From assembly GCA_900766925.1 (NCBI GenBank), contig CAAFXG010000612.1, positions 1-5,714 of the forward strand: a stretch of 5,714 nt of DNA. The letters are read 5' to 3'. Position 1 is the stretch's first letter. Each line of letters begins with the position of its first letter. The position numbers and the translations under genes were made by a program. The stretch comes from Lachnospiraceae bacterium (GTDB lineage: Bacteria; Bacillota; Clostridia; Lachnospirales; Lachnospiraceae). This document shows positions 1 to 5,149 of the stretch, one piece after another. A model generated the notes under the pieces. The model saw only the letters and a program-made list of their open reading frames with translations. It was not told the origin of the DNA and searched no databases.

Positions 1-138
1 TGGGATGCAGCAAATACCATTCATTTGTATGCGTCTCTCTCTGAAGAAGAAACACAATCAAAGGATTTGAAAGAAACACAATCAGAAATCAAGAATCTTT
101 CGGAAAAGATTATTTCTTTAAGTGACAACAGAGTATAA
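1..138 (+). CDS. C-terminal fragment of an unidentified protein
   Basis: The first reading frame is open from the window edge to a TAA at 136-138 and encodes 45 residues, so the gene begins upstream of this window. The fragment is polar and rich in Glu, Lys, Ser and Gln. Hydrophobic residues (Leu24, Ile30, Leu33, Ile37, Leu40) occur at roughly 3-4 residue spacing, which suggests a helical, possibly coiled-coil tail. No catalytic or binding motif is visible and I do not recognise the family. That the frame is real is supported by the codon content and by an intrinsic terminator starting 12 bases after the stop. A regulator or mobilisation protein with a helical C-terminus would fit, but this cannot be decided from 45 residues. 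Confidence 0.6.
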   Translation, partial: WDAANTIHLYASLSEEETQSKDLKETQSEIKNLSEKIISLSDNRV

Positions 139-149
139 AGCGTATATTA

Positions 150-186
150 CCTTCGTATGATTTGATTTATACGGAGGTTTCTTTTT
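150..186 (+). terminator. Intrinsic terminator of the upstream gene
   Basis: A 9-bp stem (150-158 with 169-177, one G-U pair) with a 10-base loop is followed directly by a T-rich run (178-186, one C interruption) and then more T-rich sequence. It sits 12 bases after the stop of the partial gene at 1-138, the classic rho-independent arrangement on the + strand. Confidence 0.8.
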
Positions 187-220
187 GCCCTTTTTCTTAT
201 CTTTGCAAATTTTGGCTGAA

Positions 221-250
221 CTGACCACATTTTAAATTATGGTTTATAAC
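221..250 (+). promoter_or_regulatory. Possible promoter for the small ORF at 306
   Basis: CTGACC (221-226) and TATAAC (245-250) are separated by 18 bases, giving 4/6 and 5/6 matches to the sigma-A consensus. An alternative pair, TTGGCT (212-217) and AATTAT (235-240) with 17 bases between, overlaps it. In DNA this AT-rich, chance matches are frequent, so this is only a candidate. If used, transcription would begin near 257, immediately before the hairpin at 260-281. Confidence 0.3.
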
Positions 251-259
251 CAATATTTT

Positions 260-284
260 CCGGCAGTGAAATACCTGCCGGTTT
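260..284 (+). other. GC-rich hairpin just before a small ORF
   Basis: CCGGCAG (260-266) pairs perfectly with CTGCCGG (275-281) around an 8-base loop; a short TTT follows. The T run is too short for a convincing terminator. Its place, 12 bases before the Shine-Dalgarno of the small ORF at 306 and just after a candidate -10 box, suits a 5' untranslated-region hairpin that stabilises or controls the message. A weak terminator remains the alternative. Confidence 0.5.
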
Positions 285-305
285 CTTATGTCCGGAAGGA
301 ACTAT

Positions 306-440
306 GTGAGAAGAATAGAAAAAACAATATTGGTTGTATTTCTGATTGTTTCTATGGCTTGCATAAGTACTGAAGAGCAAGAAGAGTTCTATAGTTCATA
401 TTGCAGGGAAAACACTACAGGGGAGAAATGTTTCAAATGA
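306..440 (+). CDS. Possible small exported Cys-containing peptide (44 aa)
   Basis: A GTG at 306 is preceded by GGAAGGA (294-300) at 5-base spacing and opens a 44-codon frame ending in TGA at 438-440. An in-frame ATG at 288 has no ribosome site. The product has a basic N-terminus (Arg2, Arg3, Lys6), a hydrophobic stretch at residues 7-18, then a polar, acidic tail with Cys19, Cys33 and Cys42. Ser16-Met17-Ala18 would fit signal peptidase I cleavage before Cys19; the -3 Ser makes it a poor lipobox. The layout is that of a secreted or membrane-anchored small peptide. I recognise no family. The frame is short enough to be chance, and the support is the ribosome site, the signal-like N-terminus and the flanking hairpins. 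Confidence 0.35.
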   Translation: MRRIEKTILVVFLIVSMACISTEEQEEFYSSYCRENTTGEKCFK

Positions 441-455
441 TGAATGTTTCTCCCC
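420..455 (+). other. Hairpin overlapping the end of the small ORF
   Basis: GGGGAGAAA (420-428) pairs perfectly with TTTCTCCCC (447-455) across an 18-base loop, and the loop contains a further TTCA/TGAA pairing. The stop codon of the small ORF (438-440) lies in the loop. There is no T tract directly after it, only AT-rich DNA, so it is a weak terminator candidate or an mRNA 3'-end stabiliser. The stem is the strongest structural signal in this otherwise gene-poor stretch. Confidence 0.5.
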
Positions 456-511
456 TCATATTTAAAGGCAATTTTTAGTAGTTTATTTGTTATGGCGAAG
501 ATTCATGAAAC

Positions 512-551
512 AATAATTTAAAAATTATTAGACATACCTTGTATGAATGTC
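512..551. promoter_or_regulatory. Palindrome cluster upstream of the hydrolase gene
   Basis: Three dyads lie within 40 bases. AATAATTT/AAATTATT (512-519 and 522-529) is a perfect 8-bp pair with a 2-base centre. CATAC-CTT-GTATG (533-545) is a perfect 5-3-5 palindrome. GACAT (531-535) with ATGTC (547-551) forms an overlapping wider dyad. Short palindromes of this size are typical protein-binding sites, and the position 140-180 bases before the hydrolase start fits regulation. The composition is AT-rich, so the first one could be chance. No binding protein can be named. Confidence 0.3.
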
Positions 552-589
552 CATATTTTTAACATAGCAAAGGTGTTTGCCTATTGTCG

Positions 590-618
590 TTGGGAGGATA
601 TCTGATATGCTGTAATAG
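590..618 (+). promoter_or_regulatory. Candidate promoter of the alpha/beta hydrolase gene
   Basis: TTGGGA (590-595) and TAATAG (613-618) are 17 bases apart, which would start transcription about 65 bases before the ATG at 691. The -35 match is fair (TTG plus final A) and the -10 match is weak. No better pair was found between 456 and 690, so the true promoter may lie elsewhere in this stretch. Confidence 0.25.
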
Positions 619-677
619 AGGATACTTGAAATAATGCATAGGAAATTTAAAAGTATATTTCTGGAGATAAGAATACT

Positions 678-683
678 AGGAGG
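678..683 (+). promoter_or_regulatory. Shine-Dalgarno that fixes the hydrolase start at 691
   Basis: A perfect AGGAGG lies 7 bases before the ATG at 691. The in-frame ATG at 634 is preceded only by AT-rich sequence without a ribosome site, and the residues between 634 and 691 do not resemble the family N-terminus. Confidence 0.85.
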
Positions 684-690
684 TAGTATA

Positions 691-1611
691 ATGAAGGAAT
701 TTTATTTGCCATCCACGGATGGAAAAAATCATCTGCACGTTGTTATTTGGGAGCCAAATATGCCAGTAATTGGAATTGTCCAGATTTCACATGGAATGAT
801 TGAATATATTAAACGATATGATCAATTCGCCAGATACCTAAACAGACAGGGTATTCTTGTAATTGGGAATGACCATCTTGGTCATGGAGAAACGGCAAAA
901 ACAGATGACAATTTGGGGTATTTTTGTCCAAGCAACATGAGTGAAACTGTCGTTGCAGATTTATATGAAGTAACCCGTTTTGCAAAGAAAAATTACCCTA
1001 ATGTTCCTTACTTCTTGTTTGGACACAGTATGGGGTCATTTATGGCAAGGCGCTATATAATGACATATGGAAATGAGTTGGATGGAGTGATTATTTCCGG
1101 AACAGGCAACCAGTCTGGAAGTGTACTGAAAGCTGGTAAAATAATGGTATCGCTGACTAAATTCTTTAAGGGAGACCGCTATAGATCCAAGATGCTGAAA
1201 AATATGTTTTTCAGCAAATTTAATGATCATATTCCAAACGTCAGGACATCAAATGATTGGCTTACAAAGGATGAAACTATTGTTGATAAATATAATACGG
1301 ATAAGTATTGTACATATTCTTTTACGGTAAATGGATACCGTACTTTATTGGACGTGCTGTCATTCATACAGAATTCAGATAATATTGCAAAAATCCCGAA
1401 GGACCTTCCTGTGTTTTTGATTGCAGGAGAAGAAGACCCTGTTGGTAATTATGGAAAAGCAGTTAAACATGTTTATGAAATCTACAAAAAAGCAGGAATT
1501 AAGGATATTTCGATAAAACTTTATAAAAATGACAGACATGAATTGATCAATGAGACAGACAAAGAAGACGTTTATGACGATATCAGGCATTGGCTGATTT
1601 GTCATTTGTAA
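691..1611 (+). CDS. Alpha/beta hydrolase, monoacylglycerol lipase / lysophospholipase type
   Basis: A 306-residue soluble serine hydrolase of the Hydrolase_4 (serine aminopeptidase S33, monoacylglycerol lipase-like) family; the length is normal for the group. Visible landmarks in order are: the oxyanion-hole motif SHGMIEY (33-39); the DHLGHGET segment (61-68) typical of monoglyceride lipases; the nucleophile elbow GHSMG (111-115, Ser113); the acid in GEEDPVG (246-252, Asp249); and the histidine in NDRHELINE (280-288, His283). The triad is therefore complete. There is no signal peptide, so it acts in the cytoplasm, possibly at the membrane. Family knowledge suggests hydrolysis of monoacylglycerols, lysolipids or similar esters; the exact substrate is not readable. 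Its place two genes before an oleate hydratase hints that it could release unsaturated fatty acids, which is inference. A terminator directly follows, so it is probably transcribed alone. Confidence 0.93.
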   Translation: MKEFYLPSTDGKNHLHVVIWEPNMPVIGIVQISHGMIEYIKRYDQFARYLNRQGILVIGNDHLGHGETAKTDDNLGYFCPSNMSETVVADLYEVTRFAKKNYPNVPYFLFGHSMGSFMARRYIMTYGNELDGVIISGTGNQSGSVLKAGKIMVSLTKFFKGDRYRSKMLKNMFFSKFNDHIPNVRTSNDWLTKDETIVDKYNTDKYCTYSFTVNGYRTLLDVLSFIQNSDNIAKIPKDLPVFLIAGEEDPVGNYGKAVKHVYEIYKKAGIKDISIKLYKNDRHELINETDKEDVYDDIRHWLICHL

Positions 1612-1626
1612 TTTGATTTATCTACA

Positions 1627-1680
1627 ATAAAGTACTGAATTTTTTTGGTTTTAGGAAGTTTCAGTGCTTTATTTTTTGTT
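1627..1680 (+). terminator. Intrinsic terminator after the hydrolase gene
   Basis: A 13-bp stem (1627-1639 with 1660-1672, one G-U pair) is followed by TTTTT (1673-1677) and two more T after one G. It lies 15 bases after the hydrolase stop and separates that gene from the TetR gene. The loop itself carries a T7 run. Confidence 0.8.
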
Positions 1681-1682
1681 CA

Positions 1683-1712
1683 TTGTGGGAAATATGTGAG
1701 TTAGTGTATAAT
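1683..1712 (+). promoter_or_regulatory. Promoter of the TetR-family gene
   Basis: A perfect -10 box TATAAT (1707-1712) lies 18 bases after TTGTGG (1683-1688), 48 bases before the GTG start. The bases 1701-1714 over the -10 box match 10 of 14 positions of the perfect dyad found in the ohyA promoter (2430-2443), which would fit autoregulation if the TetR protein binds that sequence. Confidence 0.6.
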
Positions 1713-1759
1713 AATTTTCAAACGAATGGAATGATATACAGAACAGGAGGGATTGATAA

Positions 1760-2341
1760 GTGTCGGATATTACAAAAAGAGCATTAGAGGCATCTCTCAA
1801 AAAGATGTTACTGAAAAAGCCGGTTACCAAAATTACAATTAGTGATATTACAGAAGACTGCGGTGTCAACCGTGCAACTTTTTATTATCATTTCAAAGAT
1901 ATTTATGACCTCATTGAATGGTCCTGTGAGGAGGATTCCCGCATAGCAGCAAATGGAAATACTACATATGATACATGGGAACAGGGATTTCTGAATATTT
2001 TTCATGCCGTAGAAGAAAACAAGCCTTTTATACTTAATGTTTACCGTCATGTCAGTCAGGAACAGATTATTCAATATCTGTACAGGGTTGTTTATCAATT
2101 GATTATTAATGTTGTTGAAGAATGCGCACAAGGCATGAGTGTCAGGGAGGAGGATAAAAAATTTATTGCCGATTTTTACAAGTATGCTTTTGTGGGTATG
2201 ATGCTGGACTGGATACGGAAGGACATGAAACCGTCACCGGAAAAGATGATTTTCAGACTGAGTAATTTAATAGAGGGAGATATCATTCGTATGCTTGAAA
2301 AATGCCGGATTGATAAGCCATATGATAATATCAACAAATGA
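1760..2341 (+). CDS. TetR/AcrR-family transcriptional regulator
   Basis: A 193-residue one-component regulator. The N-terminal DNA-binding domain covers about residues 5-50, with the helix-turn-helix at about 25-46: ITISDITEDCGVNRATFYYHFKD is split here as ITISDITEDCG and VNRATFYYHFKD, the second being the hallmark TetR recognition helix ending in the F-Y-x-H-F motif. Residues 51-193 are a helical ligand-binding and dimerisation region resembling the TetR C-terminal domain seen in DhaS-like regulators. The start is GTG at 1760, 9 bases after AGGAGG (1745-1750). Members of this family usually repress neighbouring genes and release DNA on binding a small molecule. The gene next downstream encodes oleate hydratase, so a fatty-acid ligand is a reasonable inference but not shown by sequence. 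The gene has its own promoter and is followed by a long hairpin at 2361-2411. Confidence 0.95.
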   Translation: MSDITKRALEASLKKMLLKKPVTKITISDITEDCGVNRATFYYHFKDIYDLIEWSCEEDSRIAANGNTTYDTWEQGFLNIFHAVEENKPFILNVYRHVSQEQIIQYLYRVVYQLIINVVEECAQGMSVREEDKKFIADFYKYAFVGMMLDWIRKDMKPSPEKMIFRLSNLIEGDIIRMLEKCRIDKPYDNINK

Positions 2342-2360
2342 TGAAGTTTGTCGAAAAAAA

Positions 2361-2411
2361 CAACAATATAGCCCTGTCATCGAAGAATTCGATGATGGGG
2401 CTATTCTGTTG
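2361..2411 (+). terminator. Long hairpin between the TetR and ohyA genes, possible terminator
   Basis: Arms of 22 bases (2361-2382 and 2390-2411) pair around a 7-base loop with one 2-base internal mismatch and two G-U pairs, starting 20 bases after the TetR stop. On the + strand no T run follows. An A7 run (2354-2360) precedes it, so the minus-strand reading has the stem followed by a T tract, the textbook terminator form for transcription from the right. It may act on both strands, or the stem may serve as a barrier or attenuator before the ohyA promoter. Confidence 0.6.
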
Positions 2412-2429
2412 ATTGTGAGTAGTTATCAT

Positions 2430-2443
2430 TCAATGTATATTGA
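2430..2443. promoter_or_regulatory. Perfect 14-bp dyad, candidate operator of ohyA
   Basis: TCAAT-GTAT-ATTGA is a perfect inverted repeat with 5-base arms and a 4-base centre. It overlaps the putative -35 box of ohyA (2440-2445) by four bases, the position expected for a repressor site. TetR-family operators are commonly short palindromes of about this size, and the TetR gene lies immediately upstream. The assignment is inference. Confidence 0.4.
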
Positions 2444-2467
2444 GGATGTAATTGAAAAACATATATA
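2440..2467 (+). promoter_or_regulatory. Candidate promoter of ohyA
   Basis: TTGAGG (2440-2445) and TATATA (2462-2467) are 16 bases apart; a one-base shift gives ATATAA at 17. The start of transcription would fall close to 2474, about 20 bases before the ATG, leaving a short leader with the ribosome site. AATTGAAA occurs on both sides of the -10 box (2450-2457 and 2471-2478), exactly 21 bases apart. Confidence 0.5.
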
Positions 2468-2481
2468 ACGAATTGAAATTC

Positions 2482-2487
2482 AGGAGG
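2482..2487 (+). promoter_or_regulatory. Shine-Dalgarno that fixes the ohyA start at 2495
   Basis: AGGAGG lies 7 bases before the ATG at 2495 but only 1 base before an in-frame ATG at 2489, which is too close for initiation. Starting at 2495 also gives 591 residues and puts the catalytic residues at the numbering known for the Staphylococcus aureus enzyme. Confidence 0.85.
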
Positions 2488-2494
2488 TATGATT

Positions 2495-4270
2495 ATGTAT
2501 TATTCAAGTGGAAACTATGAAGCTTTTGCTCATCCGAAGAAACCAGAAGGAGTAGATCACAAGTCAGCTTATATTATTGGTACAGGGCTGGCAGCACTTT
2601 CAGCCGCATGTTACCTTGTCCGTGATGGTCAGATGAAAGGTGAACGTATACACATTTTTGAAAAAGATCCGATTCCTGGTGGTGCCTGTGATGGGTTTGA
2701 ATATCCGGGTGTAGGTTATGTAATGCGTGGCGGACGTGAAATGGATAACCATTTTGAAGTTATGTGGGATTTGTTCCGTTCTATCCCATCTATTGAAACT
2801 GAGGGAGTCAGTGTACTGGATGAGTATTATTGGCTCAATAAAGAAGATCCGAATTACTCTCTTTGCCGTGCGACTGTCAACCGGGGACAGGATGCACATA
2901 CAGATAAGAAATTTGCAGTTTCAGACAAAGCACAGATGGAGATCATGAGGCTGTTCTTCACTCCGGATGAAGAATTGTATGATAAACGTATCGATGAATA
3001 TTTTGACGACGAGGTATTTGATTCAAATTTCTGGCTGTACTGGCGGACGATGTTTGCGTTTGAAAACTGGCACAGTGCACTGGAAATGAAGCGTTATATT
3101 AAGCGCTATATCCACCATATCGGAGGTCTTCCTGACTTCACGGCTCTGCGTTTTACAAAATATAATCAGTATGAGAGTATGATCCTTCCGATGGTAAAAT
3201 ATCTGGAAAATGCCGGTGTCGTATTCCACTATAATACAAAGGTTGTAAATGTTGAGTTTGATGTTACATCCAACAGAAAGCAGGCTACCCGTATTGAACT
3301 TGAGGCGGAAGGTGAAACACGTTTCGTAGACCTCACAGAGGATGATCTTGTGTTCATCACAAATGGTGGATGTGTGGAAAACTCTGCAATGGGATCCCAG
3401 AATACGCCGGCTCCATATAATCCGGAAATCAAGCCAGGTGGCGGATGGGATATGTGGAGACGTATTGCCGCCCAGAGTCCTGACTTTGGAAACCCTGATA
3501 AATTCTGTTATGACAGTGAGCTGTGTAACTGGATGAGTGCCACTGTGGAGACACTTGATCAAAGAATTATTCCATATATCACAAATATCTGCAAACGAGA
3601 TCCGTTTACTGGTAAAGTGGTCACTGGCGGTATTGTATCTGTAAAAGATTCCAGCTGGCTTTTGAGTTGGACGATTAACCGTCAGCCACAGTTCCGTTCC
3701 CAGCCAAAAGACCATTGTCTCGTTTGGGTATATGCGCTCTTTAATGACAGACCTGGTGACTATGTCAAAAAGCCAATGAGAGATTGTACAGGAAAAGAGA
3801 TCTGTATGGAATGGCTGTACCATATTGGTGTGCCGGAAAACGAGATCGAAGAACTGGCTGAGAACAGTGCAAACACAGTTCCGGTCATGATGCCTTATAT
3901 TGATGCCTTTTTCATGCCTCGTAATGATACGGATCGTCCAAAAGTTGTGCCTGATGGAGCAGTAAACTTTGCATTTATTGGCCAGTTTGCCGAGACCGCA
4001 AGGGATACTATTTTTACAACAGAGTATTCCATGCGTACCGGTATGGAGGCTGTTTATACCTTGCTTAATGTAGACCGTGGAGTTCCGGAGGTTTGGGGCA
4101 GCACATATGATGTGAGGGATCTTTTGAATGCGACTGTCAAATTGCGTGATGGAGAACCACTGACTGAGATGAAGCTGGGAATCAAGGAAAAGATTGCTGT
4201 TAAAAAGGCTTTAGACTTTATCAAAAACACAGATGTGGAAAAACTGCTGAAAGAATATCATGTTATTTGA
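2495..4270 (+). CDS. ohyA: Oleate hydratase (FAD-dependent, MCRA family)
   Basis: A 591-residue enzyme of the myosin-cross-reactive antigen family (EC 4.2.1.53), full length. It adds water to the cis-9 double bond of free oleate and related fatty acids, giving 10-hydroxy acids; FAD is structural and acts best when reduced. The sequence shows the Rossmann motif IIGTGLAALSA (27-37), the acidic ribose-binding Glu56 at the end of the second strand, GGACDG (62-67), and RGGREMDNHFE (78-88) with Arg81 and Glu82. In the S. aureus enzyme Glu82 activates water and Tyr201 protonates the double bond; residue 201 here is also Tyr (KRYIKRY, 199-205). FIGQFAET (494-501) is the C-terminal FAD-contact region. 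The last 30 residues are a Lys-rich amphipathic helix, which in S. aureus OhyA mediates membrane contact. No signal peptide. The gene has its own promoter, a candidate operator and a strong terminator, so it is likely monocistronic and controlled by the upstream TetR protein. Confidence 0.97.
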   Translation: MYYSSGNYEAFAHPKKPEGVDHKSAYIIGTGLAALSAACYLVRDGQMKGERIHIFEKDPIPGGACDGFEYPGVGYVMRGGREMDNHFEVMWDLFRSIPSIETEGVSVLDEYYWLNKEDPNYSLCRATVNRGQDAHTDKKFAVSDKAQMEIMRLFFTPDEELYDKRIDEYFDDEVFDSNFWLYWRTMFAFENWHSALEMKRYIKRYIHHIGGLPDFTALRFTKYNQYESMILPMVKYLENAGVVFHYNTKVVNVEFDVTSNRKQATRIELEAEGETRFVDLTEDDLVFITNGGCVENSAMGSQNTPAPYNPEIKPGGGWDMWRRIAAQSPDFGNPDKFCYDSELCNWMSATVETLDQRIIPYITNICKRDPFTGKVVTGGIVSVKDSSWLLSWTINRQPQFRSQPKDHCLVWVYALFNDRPGDYVKKPMRDCTGKEICMEWLYHIGVPENEIEELAENSANTVPVMMPYIDAFFMPRNDTDRPKVVPDGAVNFAFIGQFAETARDTIFTTEYSMRTGMEAVYTLLNVDRGVPEVWGSTYDVRDLLNATVKLRDGEPLTEMKLGIKEKIAVKKALDFIKNTDVEKLLKEYHVI

Positions 4271-4321
4271 GTTTGAAAAAATTGAAATAATCATATTCTT
4301 TTCCATGATAAACAAATAAGC

Positions 4322-4370
4322 AAAAGCTTCCCGTTGTCGAAATTTATGTCGGCAATGGGAAGCTTTTATT
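4322..4370 (+). terminator. Hairpin terminator after ohyA
   Basis: An 18-bp stem (4322-4339 with 4350-4367, two G-U pairs, no bulge) with a 10-base loop starts 51 bases after the ohyA stop. The distal arm ends in TTTT followed by ATT. The stem is strong and the T run short, with a matching A run on the other side, so it could work in both directions. Confidence 0.7.
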
Positions 4371-4440
4371 GATCTTGGACTTTGAATGAATCCAGACAAA
4401 CATGTTAAGTTTGCCTAGTTTTTGGATATATAGAAGATGT

Positions 4441-4469
4441 TTGCCCATAGAAGAAGAACGAAATAGTAT
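4441..4469 (+). promoter_or_regulatory. Candidate promoter of the DUF308 gene
   Basis: TTGCCC (4441-4446) and TAGTAT (4464-4469) are 17 bases apart, 41 bases before the TTG start. Another TTTGCC lies upstream at 4419-4424 and its complement GGCAA occurs at 4480-4484, so this short stretch holds two direct copies and one inverted copy of the same word. Confidence 0.4.
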
Positions 4470-4496
4470 GTAGAATTTAGGCAAGAAAAAGAGAAC

Positions 4497-4503
4497 GGAG
4501 GTG
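4497..4503 (+). promoter_or_regulatory. Shine-Dalgarno that favours a TTG start at 4510
   Basis: GGAGGTG (4497-4503) is a strong ribosome site. The in-frame GTG at 4501 is part of this site itself and cannot be the initiator, whereas TTG at 4510 follows it by 6 bases. Confidence 0.75.
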
Positions 4504-4509
4504 AAAATA

Positions 4510-5094
4510 TTGAAAAAAATTCGTATGGCAAGAGATGGGTATATTTTGATTTCAATTATTTTCTATATAGTTGGAATCGTATGTATGACAATACCATCTA
4601 TATCCCCACTGGTGCTATGTATCACAGGGGGCATCATCTTAGTTGCTTATGGAATTGTTAAGATTATTGGATATCTTTCAGATGATTTGTATGATCTGGC
4701 TTTCCAATATGATCTGGCTTGTGGAATATTCCTGATAGTGCTTGGTGTGATAGTGCTTGGATGCAATTTGCGTATCCGTTCATATCTTTCACCAGGACTT
4801 GGATTGTTGATTTTGCTTGACGCTGTATTAAAAGTTCAGACTGCAAAAGATGCAAAAGTATTTGGACTTGAAATATGGAAATGGATATTGACACTTTCCA
4901 TCATTGTAGCTGCTTTTGGTATCTTAATTATCATAAAGCCGTTTCAGGAAAGTCAGATCAGTCATGTCATTATCGGATGCAGTTTCATTGCAGAAGGTCT
5001 CATGAATCATCTCACAGTCAAGGAGACAGTCAAGATATCAAAACAAATTCAGAGACAGGAAAAGAACGAGGAAGATACTGCATGGGAAGAATAA
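4510..5094 (+). CDS. HdeD/DUF308-like six-helix membrane protein
   Basis: A 194-residue integral membrane protein starting at TTG 4510. Hydrophobic segments lie at about 11-28, 32-55, 69-86, 91-108, 125-143 and 150-167, six predicted helices in pairs, followed by a charged cytoplasmic tail (168-194) rich in Lys, Gln and Glu. The paired helices with Gly-rich ends (GIILVAYGIVKIIGYL at 41-56; GIFLIVLGVIVLGC at 72-85; a later GCSFIAEGLMNHL) resemble the repeated DUF308 (Short repeat of unknown function) unit of HdeD-type proteins, in which a small helical unit occurs in tandem. Escherichia coli HdeD is linked to acid resistance, but most clostridial members have no known role. The radical SAM gene starts 55 bases downstream without an obvious terminator between, so the two may share a transcript. 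The family call rests on pattern resemblance, and the membrane topology is the firmer statement. Confidence 0.8.
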   Translation: MKKIRMARDGYILISIIFYIVGIVCMTIPSISPLVLCITGGIILVAYGIVKIIGYLSDDLYDLAFQYDLACGIFLIVLGVIVLGCNLRIRSYLSPGLGLLILLDAVLKVQTAKDAKVFGLEIWKWILTLSIIVAAFGILIIIKPFQESQISHVIIGCSFIAEGLMNHLTVKETVKISKQIQRQEKNEEDTAWEE

Positions 5095-5149
5095 AATGTT
5101 AAAGTAAAACTTTATATTAACAAATATAAAATTATGGAGGAATTCTATT

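Noticed and set aside
260..284. Hairpin read as a true rho-independent terminator
   Set aside because: Only three T follow the stem, the upstream gene already has a better terminator at 150-186, and a ribosome site follows within 12 bases.
634..690. N-terminal extension of the hydrolase from the ATG at 634
   Set aside because: No ribosome site precedes 634, while a perfect AGGAGG precedes 691, and the added 19 residues do not belong to the family fold.
1727..1759. Alternative start for the TetR gene upstream of GTG 1760
   Set aside because: No in-frame start with a ribosome site exists upstream; the TTG at 1753 is in another frame, and AGGAGG at 1745-1750 is well placed for 1760.
3023..3823. 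266-codon open frame on the minus strand inside ohyA
   Set aside because: It lies wholly antisense to a highly conserved enzyme gene, has no Shine-Dalgarno before its ATG, and the translation is rich in Ile, Thr, Cys and His without any domain-like pattern. It is a by-product of the ohyA codon bias.
4211..4399. 62-codon minus-strand frame across the end of ohyA and its terminator
   Set aside because: It runs through the terminator hairpin and the conserved 3' end of ohyA, and shows no ribosome site or recognisable content.
5096..5125. Separate promoter or terminator between the DUF308 and radical SAM genes
   Set aside because: TATATT (5113-5118) resembles a -10 box, but no -35 box lies at the right distance, and the partial TGTTA/TAACA dyad around it is interrupted and has no T tract. 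Co-transcription is simpler.
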